Below are positions 40,572-50,815 of a stretch of DNA of 64,000 bases, piece by piece. Both the position numbers and the translations under genes were made by a program. Numbering within the stretch: position 1 is the stretch's first letter; each line of letters begins with the position of its first letter. Below the pieces are notes generated by a model that was given only the letters and a program-made list of their open reading frames with translations, was not told the origin of the DNA and ran no database searches. This DNA is from an uncultured Lachnospiraceae bacterium (GTDB lineage: Bacteria > Bacillota > Clostridia > Lachnospirales > Lachnospiraceae). The stretch covers positions 7,124 to 71,123 of the forward strand of contig CAJTTO010000019.1 of NCBI GenBank assembly GCA_910579275.1, in the 5' to 3' direction.

Positions 40572-41402
40572 CTATTCAACGGCAATTGCCTCTGTATACA
40601 TAGCGCCTAAATCGGCAACCGTCCCGTCATCCAGCAGTTCCTCGATGGACTTGTTAATCTTTTCAAGCAGCTCTGTGTTACCTTTTTTGACTGCGATGGC
40701 ATACTCTTCTGATTCAAATGCAGAAGCGTCCTCCACAATCTTAAGCCCCTCGTTGTCGCCCACATATTTCTGTGCCGTTGCGGAATCTATCACAACGACA
40801 TCGCATTTTCCATTCACCAGCTCCATAATGGCATCTGTTCCTTTCTTGAACGCCTCGTATGGGTAGCCCATGTCCTTTACGCAAATCTCACCGGTATATC
40901 CCTGAATAACGCATATCTTCTTGTCGGCTATATCAGCAGCCGCGGCAATATCAGAATCTTCTTTTACAATCATTACCTGTGTCGCCGTGTAGTAAGGCGT
41001 CGAGAAATCAGCTTCTTCTTTTCTCTCATCTGTAACAGTCATACCTGCGATGGCAGCGTCAATCTGGCCATTCTCCAGCGCAACCAGCAGGGAATCAAAT
41101 TCCATGTTTTCCACTGCCGCTGTCATGCCGTTCTTCTCTGCTATCTTTTTGGCAATCGCCATGTCAATACCGTCATACTGGTCAATCACTCCGCTGCTTG
41201 TCACATACTCAAACGGTGGGAATTCCGCATTTGTACCAAATGTAAGCGTAGCGCCTGACGCTGGTGCTGGAGCTGCATTCTGGCTGACCGTCTCCGCATC
41301 CGCACTGTCATTTGGTGTGTCCGCACTGCCGCCGCACGCCGTAAGGACAACCGTCATCAATGTCATGGCAAGCGCAAGTGCCGCTTTTGTTGTTTTCTTC
41401 AT
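40572..41402 (-). CDS. Amino-acid ABC transporter substrate-binding lipoprotein
   Basis: A 276-residue lipoprotein (lipobox VLTACGG) of the polar amino-acid SBP family. GTNAEFPPFEY, IDQYDGIDMAIAKKIAE, GQIDAAIAGMTVTDER and FSTPYYTATQ are the ligand-pocket signatures. Glutamine, cystine or another polar amino acid is likely. The start at 41402 follows ATAGGAGGAATATT. Last gene of a three-gene operon. Confidence 0.9.
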   Translation of the reverse strand: MKKTTKAALALAMTLMTVVLTACGGSADTPNDSADAETVSQNAAPAPASGATLTFGTNAEFPPFEYVTSSGVIDQYDGIDMAIAKKIAEKNGMTAAVENMEFDSLLVALENGQIDAAIAGMTVTDERKEEADFSTPYYTATQVMIVKEDSDIAAAADIADKKICVIQGYTGEICVKDMGYPYEAFKKGTDAIMELVNGKCDVVVIDSATAQKYVGDNEGLKIVEDASAFESEEYAIAVKKGNTELLEKINKSIEELLDDGTVADLGAMYTEAIAVE

Positions 41403-41484
41403 AATATTCCTCCTATCACAATAAAAAATAAAACTATATGTATATATTAAGCCATTTGGCATAATATCACACATGGCGATACGG

Positions 41485-42207
41485 TTACAGAACCTTGCTC
41501 AGAAAAAGCTTTGTCCTTTCATTTTTTGGATTGCCGAACACTTCCTCGGGGGTACCGCTCTCCATAATCATTCCCTGATCGATAAAAAGAACTCTTGACG
41601 CGACTTCCCGTGCAAATCCCATCTCGTGCGTGACAATCACCATCGTCATGCCGGATCGCGCCAAGTCCTTCATGACATCAAGAACCTCCCCGACCATTTC
41701 CGGATCAAGCGCCGATGTCGGTTCGTCAAAAAGCATAATCTCCGGATTCATGGCAAGCGCACGTGCTATGGCAACTCGCTGTTTCTGCCCTCCGGACAGC
41801 TGTGCCGGATAAGCCTGTGCCTTTTCTTCCAGATTGACACGCTTCAGAAGATCAAGCCCCTTTTTGACCGCCGCATCCTTTGTCATTTTCTTCAATAAAA
41901 CCGGCGCAAGCGTAATATTATCCATAATTGTCAAATGCGGAAAGAGGTTAAACTGCTGAAAAACCATTCCCATCTTCTGCCGCACTTCATTGATATTGAC
42001 TTTCGGCGTATTTATCAGCTGGTCATCTACATAGATTTCCCCCTCTGTTACATCCTCAAGCAGGTTCAGGCATCTAAGGAACGTACTTTTTCCTGAGCCT
42101 GAAGGTCCGATTACGACCACAACCTCCCCTGGGGAAATATGTTCATCAATGCCGTTTAACACATCCAGCTTGCCAAACTTTTTATGTAAATTTTTTACTT
42201 TTATCAT
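41485..42207 (-). CDS. Amino-acid ABC transporter ATPase (GlnQ-like)
   Basis: A 240-residue ATPase with GPSGSGKST, the QQFNLFPH Q-loop, [17 protein letters not shown] and [14 protein letters not shown], the canonical GlnQ/HisP type. Energises uptake with the adjacent permease and binding lipoprotein. Confidence 0.94.
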   Translation of the reverse strand: MIKVKNLHKKFGKLDVLNGIDEHISPGEVVVVIGPSGSGKSTFLRCLNLLEDVTEGEIYVDDQLINTPKVNINEVRQKMGMVFQQFNLFPHLTIMDNITLAPVLLKKMTKDAAVKKGLDLLKRVNLEEKAQAYPAQLSGGQKQRVAIARALAMNPEIMLFDEPTSALDPEMVGEVLDVMKDLARSGMTMVIVTHEMGFAREVASRVLFIDQGMIMESGTPEEVFGNPKNERTKLFLSKVL

Positions 42208-42222
42208 GTCACATTCCCTTTC

Positions 42223-42921
42223 TTACCGGACATCGGATTTGCGCAGCACTTTTTCTATCCTCTGGAGCAGCAGCGTCAGTGTCTTAATCAGCGCATAATA
42301 AATGACTGCCGTCCCAATCAGCGGCATGAATGCGACAAACGTGGCGCTCTTGATAAAGTCCCCCGCTTTCTGAATATCCATCAGCCCCACATAGCCCACA
42401 ATCGCCGTCTCCTTAATCAGAACGATAAACTCATTGCACAGCGCCGGAAAAATGTTTTTTACCGCCTGCGGAATGACAATTCTCGTCATTGTCTGGAACG
42501 CGTTCAGTCCCAGCGACCTTCCTGCCTCTGTCTGTCCATGATCCACCGACATGATGCCCGCCCTGATAATCTCAGACACATAAGCTCCGGAATTAATGCC
42601 GAACGCAATCGCCGCAATAATCCATTTGTCCAAATCCACTGTGGCAAATACTACAAAGTATATAATCATCAACTGTGTGACGGACGGCGTCCCACGTATG
42701 ATATCTGTATAAAGACTTCCGATAAATTTGACCGGCTTTCGTTTTGAGAGATTGCACAGCGCAATCAGCATACCAATCAGTATACCGATGAGAACTGCCA
42801 GAAGCGAAACCTTTATGGTCACGCCGATACCGCTGACCAAGAGCTTGTAGCGATCCTCCTTGATAAAACACTTATAAAACAAATTTGAAAAATTAGAGAT
42901 CCACTCCTGAAATGCTGTCAT
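42223..42921 (-). CDS. Amino-acid ABC transporter permease (GlnP-like)
   Basis: A 232-residue HEQRo-type permease with five or so membrane helices and the EAGRSLGLNAFQTMTRIVIP loop. First gene of the operon; stop and ATPase start are 15 bp apart. Confidence 0.92.
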   Translation of the reverse strand: MTAFQEWISNFSNLFYKCFIKEDRYKLLVSGIGVTIKVSLLAVLIGILIGMLIALCNLSKRKPVKFIGSLYTDIIRGTPSVTQLMIIYFVVFATVDLDKWIIAAIAFGINSGAYVSEIIRAGIMSVDHGQTEAGRSLGLNAFQTMTRIVIPQAVKNIFPALCNEFIVLIKETAIVGYVGLMDIQKAGDFIKSATFVAFMPLIGTAVIYYALIKTLTLLLQRIEKVLRKSDVR

Positions 42922-43100
42922 CTGTCTGTCATCCTTTCATCTGTTTGTGCCATTCTAAAATGCACATGTGCATTCCTCCCGCCCGAACCTGCCTGAAAAT
43001 TGTCCTGTGCCGGATGTGCCCCGCGTTTTCCAGACGCATTCTATCGCCCATTTTATCACAAAGAAGTCAAATTGAAAAGTCTTTTTTCTATTCCCAATGT

Positions 43101-44375
43101 TCAATGCGCCAGCATATCTTCAATAAAGATTCCATATCCCTTCGCGCTGTCCTGCACAAGTACATGTGTGACAGCACCCACAAACTTACCATTCTGGATA
43201 ATCGGCGCCCCGCTCATTCCCTGTACGATTCCCCCTGTCAGCGACAGTAACTCCGTGTCGGTAACCAGCAGCGATATCTGGCGGTTTACGGCGTCCTTTC
43301 CCGGCGTGAGTTTCGTTATTTCCACGTCATAATACTTTGCCTCACCGTCCACGGAACACAAAATCTGTGCCGGTCCCTCGGTAACCTCCTGTTTCAATGC
43401 AATGGGAAGCGTCTCCTGTTCCGCCGTATACTCGCTCAGCAGTTCGGCGTTTGCCACCCCGTAGATTCCCTGTATGGTATTATCCACAATCACGCCTGAC
43501 ACTTGGTCTGACTTGTATTCGATCACGCCTGTAAGCTCGCCCGGATTGCCTCTTTCCCCGCGTTTGACAGCAACAATTTCCGTGTGGTACAGCAAACCGC
43601 TGCCAAGTTTCAACAGCTCGCCCGTATCCATGTCGTTGATACCATGCCCGAGCGCACCAAAGCGGTTCTGGCTGTCTATATAGGTCATCGTCCCGATTCC
43701 CTGTGCACTGTCCCGCAGCCATGCACCCATTTTGTAAACATTGTTTTCGTCAGGCTCAGGCTTTATCTTTACCTGTATCAGCTCGTCCTTTCTGGACACC
43801 TGAAAAATAATTTCCGCCCCATTACCATTCTCAATGTACTCTTTTATCTGCTTTTTGTCATTGATTGCAAAACCGTCCATCGCAGTCAGGTAATCTCCTG
43901 ACTGCAGCTTGTACTCGGACGGTGCGCACTTATCCCCGCCCGCCCCGTCAAAACTGCCGGTATCCACCACCAGAACCCCCTGTGTCTTGACGTAGATTCC
44001 AATTGGCTTACCGACCGGTGTCAGCGTCGTATTCTCAATAACCTGTATATCCACGTCCTTGAGCGGAACCAGCCCAAAAAGTTTCAGGCGCATTTGATAA
44101 GAACTTGTGTTTTCTCCCGCAACAATTGTCAATGGCTGGTTCAAAGCCAGAATGGTCTCTGAATCCGTGCTGATTACGCCAGAAGCCGGAATCCTCAGGT
44201 TGATCCGCTCGCTTGTCCCAGCCTTGATACTGATTGTGCTCGGCACCGTACTCTGATAATATGCATAAGTCGCCCAACAGAATAATCCTATGGCAAATCC
44301 CAAAAATATATATAGAAATAAAAGATACCTTATCCGTCTGCTCAGCGCAGTATGTTTGATTTTTCCTGTTTTCAT
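43101..44375 (-). CDS. spoIVB: SpoIVB sporulation signalling serine peptidase
   Basis: A 424-residue protein with an N-terminal membrane helix and a PDZ domain (KLQSGDYLTAMDGFAI region). The S55 peptidase domain has its catalytic His in ALGHGIND and Ser in GGIVQGMSGAPI. It is secreted by the forespore and triggers SpoIVFB to activate sigma-K. In most Clostridia it sits beside recN and spo0A; here it lies several genes from recN and spo0A is not in the window. Its presence shows a sporulating lineage. Confidence 0.93.
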   Translation of the reverse strand: MKTGKIKHTALSRRIRYLLFLYIFLGFAIGLFCWATYAYYQSTVPSTISIKAGTSERINLRIPASGVISTDSETILALNQPLTIVAGENTSSYQMRLKLFGLVPLKDVDIQVIENTTLTPVGKPIGIYVKTQGVLVVDTGSFDGAGGDKCAPSEYKLQSGDYLTAMDGFAINDKKQIKEYIENGNGAEIIFQVSRKDELIQVKIKPEPDENNVYKMGAWLRDSAQGIGTMTYIDSQNRFGALGHGINDMDTGELLKLGSGLLYHTEIVAVKRGERGNPGELTGVIEYKSDQVSGVIVDNTIQGIYGVANAELLSEYTAEQETLPIALKQEVTEGPAQILCSVDGEAKYYDVEITKLTPGKDAVNRQISLLVTDTELLSLTGGIVQGMSGAPIIQNGKFVGAVTHVLVQDSAKGYGIFIEDMLAH

Positions 44376-44462
44376 CCATTCACTACCTTATTCTATTGAT
44401 ATCAGACTGTAAACTCTATTCCCAATCCAAAACATAGTATATGGATTTTTTTATAAAATAAA

Positions 44463-44497
44463 CGGTACGGATTTTTTTAACAAAAATATCCGTACCG
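44463..44497. terminator. Bidirectional terminator between spoIVB and the RND pump
   Basis: CGGTACGGAT (44463-44472) and ATCCGTACCG (44488-44497) form a perfect 10-bp stem, with T-runs on both strands. Confidence 0.88.
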
Positions 44498-44524
44498 CTT
44501 TTTTCATTTATTTATAATATTGGT

Positions 44525-47500
44525 TTATTCGTCCCCAGAACGGTTTTTGGCGGCAAGCCGCATCTGGCGTTTCATTTTTCTGCGCTCCTTTGCCTCTTTT
44601 CTTCCCTGTTTGCTCATCAGCAGATAAAAACTGGGCAGCAGCAAAAGAATCAGCAGTGTGGACGTAATCAGACCGCCAATGATAATCAGTGACATGCCTT
44701 TCATCATGGCTGCATTTTCATTATTTGTGAAAATCATTGGTATCATGGACAAAATGGTCGTCAGCGTTGTCATAAGGATTGGCCTTAAACGGAGCCGCCC
44801 GCTCTCCATCAGCGCGTCGTTCAACGGCATAGTCTCTTTCAGCTGGTTTGTCGTATCAACATACAAAATACCGTTGTTCACCACAATACCAACCAGCATC
44901 AGCACGCCCATCAAGGACGTCATATTGAGCGTTGAACCAGAGATAAACAGCAGGAAAAAAGATCCAATCAGACTGAATGGTATACTTAGCATGACCATCA
45001 GCGAGAATACCGGCGACTCAAACTGCATCGCCATGACAAGGAATATCAGGAATACCGCCGTTATAATCGCGATACCGATTGCCATAAACTCCTCATTCAT
45101 CATCTCATCCATGGTGCTGACTGTCTGCCCTACACCTTCGGGAAACGCCCCGTCGTCCTCCGCATGCGCCACCGCTTCAGTGATGGCACTTTTTGCTGTA
45201 AACTTCGTTTCGTCTGTCGTATATGCCATAATCGAAACCTGATATTTTCCGTCCTCGCGCACAAGCGTATCCGGCACATCTGAATAGACCACCTCAGCCA
45301 CATCCCCCACAGTGACCATACTTCCTCTGGGTGTCGCCAGCTCAAGGTTCAGCAGCTTATTCATGTCAGAATAGCTGTCCTTTGGATATTCCATCTTTAC
45401 TGTGTATTCCTTGGTGCCGATGGTCATATCCATGACCTCCACGCCGCTGCTTGCATTGTACATCTCACTTGCAACCTGTACGGCTGTAAGCCCTACATTC
45501 ATACATTTCAGCGGGTCAATCTGGACTTTTGCCTGCACGGCATCAGATGTCAGATTGCTTGATGTCTTGATGACACCCGGCGTATCCATCATAATCGCCT
45601 CAACCTGTCTGGCGGCAGTCTTGAGATCCTCCATGTTGTGGCCGCCCAAATTAATTTGCGTGCTTGATGTAATACTCATCGTGGACATCATTCCGCTTCC
45701 TGACGCAGAAACAATCACGCTCATATTTGTCATATCCTTGAGCTTTCGGTTATAGATATCCACAAGCTCATTGACACTCTTGTCACAGTTCTCGGCAGGA
45801 AAACCTGTAATCGTCGCCGAAGAACCGCTAATCGTCAGGTTACAACCGTCAAAATCCGGATCATCTATAATCATCTGTTCAATAAACCGGATATTCTCAT
45901 CCATCACCTCAAGACGGGTACCGGAACGAAGCTCTATGGCAATACTCACGTTGTCAAGACCGGTTGCCGACATCAGTTCCCTATCCAGCTGGCCAGCCAG
46001 CACAAACGACAATACCAGAAGCCCTACCGATACCGTCATGACCGTCTTTTTCTTTAACATGATATGTTTCAGCAGGGTTTTGTAGCCGTCTCCAACATGA
46101 CCTACAATTCTGTTAGCCAGTGTGTCTTTTTTCTCCTTTGGCCTGTACTTCCAGAAGAAAATAGGAATCAGTGTTATCGCGACAATCAAGGATGACATCA
46201 TCGCGAAAATAATCGTAAATCCGAGCTGTGAAAACATCTGTCCTGCCAGACCCTTCATGGTCGCGAGCGGGAAGTACACAACGACTGTCGTTATCGTGGA
46301 CGCAGATACCGAGGATGCCACCACCTTTGTTCCGACAAATGCCGCATCCTTGTAGTCCGGACGTTCATCTTTTAACCGGAAACAGCTTTCCAGCACGACA
46401 ATGGATGAGTCTACCATCATACCAATGGCAATGACGAGCGCGCCCATGGTGACAATATTGAGCGAAAATCCCGCAAAACTCATAAAAATAAGCGTGGCGA
46501 GAAGGGATATCGGCATGGAGCTTCCGACAATAAGGCTCGCCTTGAAATCTCCGAAAAAGATAAAAAGTACAATCATCGAAAACACAACGCCCAGAACCAG
46601 CGTCTCCGCCACCGAACTCAAGGAGGACTTGATGCTGTCCGCGGCATCATATGCCACTGATATCTGTATCGCTGAGTTCTTCGCCCCTACCTTCTTAATC
46701 AGGGACTTGACATGGTTCGACACATCCACTGTGCCTTCGCTCTGTACTTTTGCGATGCCGATGCTGATACTGTCATGACCGTTAAAACGGCTGATACTGT
46801 TATTCGTCTCCGCGGACATTGACACTGTTGCAATATCCGACAAAGAAATGGTTGTTCCTCTGGCCGTTATAATAGGAACATTCTGCAAATCCATAAGATT
46901 CTGGGGTTTCGAAGATGCAGATGCACTGATGCTCTGCGCACCCTGCTCCACGCTTCCTATCGGAATCGTAAAGTCCGTAGTCGTGATGTATGTCCGCACA
47001 TTTGCCATTGTCACGCCATACTGCTGCATTTTATCCTGATGGAGCTGAATCCTGATATAATCCTGCTCTCCGCCGGAAACCGTAATCTGGGCTACATCGG
47101 AAAGGCGCTCAAGCTCCGGGCGAAGTTCATCCTCCACGAACGCGAGCACATCTGTATCACCTGTCGAAGTGACAGACAATGTCATCATATCCTGCGCATT
47201 CATGTCCATCTGGATGATGACCGGGTCGTGGGCATCATCAGGCAGCTGCAAGGATGCCGTGTCCACAACACTTCGCAGATCCGCATACGCCTCATCTACA
47301 TCTGTTCCATACTCGTAGGAAAACATGACGATCGACATATTTTCCGTCGTCTGTGAAGTCACCGTGTCCACGCCGGAAAGTGTCTTACCAGCATCCTCTA
47401 TTATTTTTGTGACCAGCTCCTCTGTTGTCGCCGGATCTCCGCCCTGATAAATTGTCATGACAAACAGCATGGGCATTTCCAAATCAGGTGTCAGTTCCAT

Positions 47501-47602
47501 TTTAAACCCAAATACAGAGCTGATGCCGAACACAAACAATGCAAGCACAATCAAAAGTGCCGATACAGGTCTTTTCAGGGCCAGTTTCGTTAACGAACTC
47601 AT
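44525..47602 (-). CDS. RND-family efflux transporter
   Basis: A 1025-residue AcrB/SwrC-like protein with twelve membrane helices and two large extracellular loops. The proton-relay segment GALVIAIGMMVDSSIVVLES is in helix 4, and the family duplicates (VLMLVGIVVNNGILYVD) are in the second half. Exports drugs, lipopeptides or other hydrophobic compounds. Downstream of and co-directional with a membrane-fusion protein gene. No outer-membrane partner is expected in a Gram-positive cell. Confidence 0.94.
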   Translation of the reverse strand: MSSLTKLALKRPVSALLIVLALFVFGISSVFGFKMELTPDLEMPMLFVMTIYQGGDPATTEELVTKIIEDAGKTLSGVDTVTSQTTENMSIVMFSYEYGTDVDEAYADLRSVVDTASLQLPDDAHDPVIIQMDMNAQDMMTLSVTSTGDTDVLAFVEDELRPELERLSDVAQITVSGGEQDYIRIQLHQDKMQQYGVTMANVRTYITTTDFTIPIGSVEQGAQSISASASSKPQNLMDLQNVPIITARGTTISLSDIATVSMSAETNNSISRFNGHDSISIGIAKVQSEGTVDVSNHVKSLIKKVGAKNSAIQISVAYDAADSIKSSLSSVAETLVLGVVFSMIVLFIFFGDFKASLIVGSSMPISLLATLIFMSFAGFSLNIVTMGALVIAIGMMVDSSIVVLESCFRLKDERPDYKDAAFVGTKVVASSVSASTITTVVVYFPLATMKGLAGQMFSQLGFTIIFAMMSSLIVAITLIPIFFWKYRPKEKKDTLANRIVGHVGDGYKTLLKHIMLKKKTVMTVSVGLLVLSFVLAGQLDRELMSATGLDNVSIAIELRSGTRLEVMDENIRFIEQMIIDDPDFDGCNLTISGSSATITGFPAENCDKSVNELVDIYNRKLKDMTNMSVIVSASGSGMMSTMSITSSTQINLGGHNMEDLKTAARQVEAIMMDTPGVIKTSSNLTSDAVQAKVQIDPLKCMNVGLTAVQVASEMYNASSGVEVMDMTIGTKEYTVKMEYPKDSYSDMNKLLNLELATPRGSMVTVGDVAEVVYSDVPDTLVREDGKYQVSIMAYTTDETKFTAKSAITEAVAHAEDDGAFPEGVGQTVSTMDEMMNEEFMAIGIAIITAVFLIFLVMAMQFESPVFSLMVMLSIPFSLIGSFFLLFISGSTLNMTSLMGVLMLVGIVVNNGILYVDTTNQLKETMPLNDALMESGRLRLRPILMTTLTTILSMIPMIFTNNENAAMMKGMSLIIIGGLITSTLLILLLLPSFYLLMSKQGRKEAKERRKMKRQMRLAAKNRSGDE

Positions 47603-47615
47603 CGCTTATGCCCTC

Positions 47616-49139
47616 CTATTTCTGTGTGTTTTCTTTCGCATCTGTACTTGGTTCCTGAGACGTCGTTTCGCCGTCTGTCTCTCCCCCTGCACGATTCACG
47701 GAGACACTGACACCATCCCGCAGCTGGGCAGACCATGTTGTAATTACCACGTCATCCCCTGTAAGCCCCTCTGTCACAACAATATTGTCAATGTCGTAAA
47801 GTCCGGTTGTCACATTCGTTTTCTGCGCTTTGTCATTCACAACAGTATACACATAAGCCTGTGTCCCGTCATAGTAAACAGAATTATATGGCACAATCAC
47901 TGCATTCTTTTCATGATAGGTATCTGTCGTCACTGTCGCTTTTGTCCCTGACAGCAGACTTGCCGTATCCCCCGTGACTGCCGCCTTTATCTTAAATAGC
48001 CCTGTCGCTGTGTCAAGTGCGCTTCCTATCTCTATCACTTCGCCATCATATACCTTGCCGTCTTTTTCCAGTGTAATTTTCTGTCCTGTGCTAAACGTAT
48101 TACGCACATCTTCACTCACATAGTATGTAGCAACCATCGTATTTTTATTGGATATCACAAATGCCGGATTGCTCGATGTTGCAAAGTCATGTGTCTTTAC
48201 ATTGACAGTCTCAACGACGCCCGAAATAGTAGCCGTTATCGTATATGTTTCCAGACTTTCCTGCGCCTGCTCTATGCCAAGCTTTGCAGCGGAGATGCTA
48301 TTTTGCGAAACTTTCTTCTGCTCCTCGCGAAGCTCCCCGTTATTAATGTTTGTCGAGGTCACTGCCTGACTGTATGTATTGTATGTATTATCAATATTAT
48401 CCTGAATTGTCTCTATGGTTTCCTCCAGCTGGTCTATCGCAGATTTATACTGCGCAATTGTCGCCTCCACAGTCTTCACCTCTGTAGCCGCTGCCTGATA
48501 TCTCTGCATGACTGCCGCATAATCTGCCGCGCCCTGTGGGGTATTTTTGTCAAGTGAGTCTGCGTAGTCCTTGATTTCATCCACATCTTCGCGGAAATCG
48601 TACTCTTTTTTTAAATCTGCCAGCTCATCCTCTTTCTCCTTCAGATTGTCCTTTGTCTTCTGCAGATTATCCATTGCATCTACCATATTTTCCTGAAGCT
48701 TGTTGACACCGTCCTCCGCCTGCGAAATATTGTTGTCCGACTGCATATCAGCCAGTGTCGACGCCCCTTCACCGTAGGAAAGATTGTATGCATGCTGTGC
48801 ATTCTCCAGCTGAATCTGTGCATTCTTCATGGACAGCTGTGCCATTGTATCGTCAAGTACTGCAAGCACATCGCCCGCCTCCACGACATCGCCTGCCTCC
48901 ACTTTCACCTCAAGCACCTCGGCTGTCGTTTTGGGAATCACATAGACAGATTCATCCGGACTGACTGTCGCGATAAAGTTACCTGTAAGCTTGAGTTCGC
49001 CAATCTCTGGTTTTGCTGTCTCTACAACTGCCACGTCCTCAACCATGTCTTCCGTAACCGTCTGGCCGCAGCCCCAAAATACCGATGCCGACAATACAGT
49101 ACACATCAGCATTGCCAGTTTACGTTGTCTGTTTTTCAT
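47616..49139 (-). CDS. Membrane-fusion (periplasmic adaptor) lipoprotein
   Basis: A 507-residue adaptor with a lipobox (FWGCG), a split biotinyl-lipoyl motif (VKVEAGDVVEAGDVLAVLDD), a long central coiled coil (about 110-270), then beta-barrel and membrane-proximal domains and a Thr/Glu-rich tail. Works with the RND pump encoded 13 bp downstream. The start at 49139 follows TAGGAGAGGAAAGATT. Confidence 0.92.
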   Translation of the reverse strand: MKNRQRKLAMLMCTVLSASVFWGCGQTVTEDMVEDVAVVETAKPEIGELKLTGNFIATVSPDESVYVIPKTTAEVLEVKVEAGDVVEAGDVLAVLDDTMAQLSMKNAQIQLENAQHAYNLSYGEGASTLADMQSDNNISQAEDGVNKLQENMVDAMDNLQKTKDNLKEKEDELADLKKEYDFREDVDEIKDYADSLDKNTPQGAADYAAVMQRYQAAATEVKTVEATIAQYKSAIDQLEETIETIQDNIDNTYNTYSQAVTSTNINNGELREEQKKVSQNSISAAKLGIEQAQESLETYTITATISGVVETVNVKTHDFATSSNPAFVISNKNTMVATYYVSEDVRNTFSTGQKITLEKDGKVYDGEVIEIGSALDTATGLFKIKAAVTGDTASLLSGTKATVTTDTYHEKNAVIVPYNSVYYDGTQAYVYTVVNDKAQKTNVTTGLYDIDNIVVTEGLTGDDVVITTWSAQLRDGVSVSVNRAGGETDGETTSQEPSTDAKENTQK

Positions 49140-49385
49140 AATCTTTCCTCTCCTACTGCAAAGAATCTCACTTTTCCGTTCCATTACGCCTACATGTTAT
49201 TTTATAAAAAAAACGCGTGAATGAAAAGAGTATTCGACATTTTTTTATCTAAGTTTTATTTTTTGAAAAATAAATATAAACTTTTACGCCAGATACTTGT
49301 TATTTCTGCCTACTTCTTATTATAATGTAAATGTACTTTTTTCAACACGACACTCTTAATATATTATTGCATGAGGAGGAAATAC

Positions 49386-50093
49386 ATGAGAACAAAAATC
49401 AGAAAGCTCAAAAAACGGATATGTTCCGCAATGGCATTTTGCCTTATCCTGTCCGCAATGTGTGTCATTCCAGCCGCGGACATTTCCGCAGAGGAAAGTA
49501 TAGGCAGCGGTCTGGTTCTTTCCACGGATATTGTCACTGTTACAGCCGGCACTGCCGCAACCCTCACCGCCGCACTCGGGGATGGTTCCGATGCCACAAG
49601 GCTTGCCTGCATTATGGCAGACCCCACTGTCGCCACCATAACACCTGTCGCATATACCTCCAATGTGGCGGCATTTCAGATAAACTATGGGAATGGCGGC
49701 ACCACTGTCGCCGCCGTGTACAGTCTGGACAATCCTGCATTAACTGCATACATAACAGTTAATGCCACACCGCTGATTATGGATATTCCGGCAAGACTCG
49801 GCACAAACCGCAACAACTACTGCAAAGTGGTCAGCTATTCGTTCGTGCCCTATGACTTCACCTATGCTGATTTCAACGACTACCAGTCCACACTGAACAT
49901 CCAGTACCAGTGCGCGGCTTACAAGGATGACGAATACAACCGCTGGGGATGTTATGGTTATTTTTATGACGCGGCCGGAAACGTCCTGTCCAAAGTCCAT
50001 CTGTATGCCAGCTCTCTTGCAAAGGACAGAATTTACCACAGCGAATTCAATGTTCCTGTAAATGCAGTACGTTTTTCTATCGAAGGCTTTTAA
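49386..50093 (+). CDS. Secreted protein with possible Ig-like domain
   Basis: A 235-residue protein with a signal peptide (basic KIRKLKKR start, hydrophobic AMAFCLILSAMCVIPAA). A beta-rich domain (VTVTAGTAATLTAALG, DPTVATITPV) recalls bacterial Ig-like BIG repeats. The C-terminal domain of about 100 residues is rich in Tyr, with three Cys. The start follows GAGGAGGAAATAC. It is alone on the plus strand. The C-terminal family is not recognised. Confidence 0.65.
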   Translation: MRTKIRKLKKRICSAMAFCLILSAMCVIPAADISAEESIGSGLVLSTDIVTVTAGTAATLTAALGDGSDATRLACIMADPTVATITPVAYTSNVAAFQINYGNGGTTVAAVYSLDNPALTAYITVNATPLIMDIPARLGTNRNNYCKVVSYSFVPYDFTYADFNDYQSTLNIQYQCAAYKDDEYNRWGCYGYFYDAAGNVLSKVHLYASSLAKDRIYHSEFNVPVNAVRFSIEGF

Positions 50094-50118
50094 AAAGGAG
50101 CGCAGATGCGCTCCTTTT
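50093..50118. terminator. Bidirectional terminator
   Basis: AAAAGGAGCGCA and TGCGCTCCTTTT pair around a GA loop, serving the plus-strand secreted-protein gene and the minus-strand MCP-like gene. Confidence 0.85.
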
Positions 50119-50119
50119 A

Positions 50120-50704
50120 TTATTCAAATGCTCCTATAATGGTATTAATCAGGCTCGTAATTTCTCCGACTGATGTCTCAATATCATTGTAAATACCTGC
50201 CGACTGGTTTGACAAGTCCTGCATACTCTTGGCAACGACTGCAAATCCGACACCCGCCTCACCGCTTCGTGCTGCCTCAATAGTGGCATTTAAGGAAAGG
50301 ATTGTCTGTTTTTTGGCGATGCCCTTCAAGTGACCAGTCTTTTCGTTGATTGTCTGCACAAGCTGTCCCGACTTCTTAATATCGTTCTTTATCGTGTCAA
50401 ATCTTCCTGAATTGATGCTGTTAAGATACTCCAGATTCACAAACTGGCTCAGCATCATGCCCAGAAGCTCTGCTGCCTGCCCCGCATTCTTTTCCGGATG
50501 CTCCCTTACCACGACAGCACCCATCTTTTCCTTGTCAATCACGATATCACAGGAACCGTCGTTTTCCGCGACACGAAATTCACTTTTTCCTGCAAGAAAC
50601 GCTCCGTCTTTCCCGACTACCATAACCTCAAAATCCGTGATACTCGAAAAAGAGTCCAGTAAGTCCTTTATTCTGCTTAAATCAACATAATCTTTTATTT
50701 CCAT
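50120..50704 (-). CDS. Short cytoplasmic methyl-accepting-chemotaxis-like protein
   Basis: A 194-residue protein without membrane helices. An N-terminal sensor part (about 1-90, with KDYVDLSRIKDLLDSFSSITD in part) precedes a shortened MCP signalling domain whose hairpin tip reads LSLNATIEAARSGEAG, then GFAVVAKSMQDLSNQSA. A full MCP signalling domain is about 250 residues, so this is a mini-MCP, perhaps a dimer that couples to CheA/CheW or another partner. The start at 50704 follows GGGAGGTTTACAT. Confidence 0.7.
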   Translation of the reverse strand: MEIKDYVDLSRIKDLLDSFSSITDFEVMVVGKDGAFLAGKSEFRVAENDGSCDIVIDKEKMGAVVVREHPEKNAGQAAELLGMMLSQFVNLEYLNSINSGRFDTIKNDIKKSGQLVQTINEKTGHLKGIAKKQTILSLNATIEAARSGEAGVGFAVVAKSMQDLSNQSAGIYNDIETSVGEITSLINTIIGAFE

Positions 50705-50815
50705 ATGTAAACCTCCCTTTCCCACAAGCGACCATATATACAGTATAGCGGAATTTTCAGACATTTTCAATATTTATCGAAACATTTGCCCAAAAATCTC
50801 TGCCCCTACGTTATT

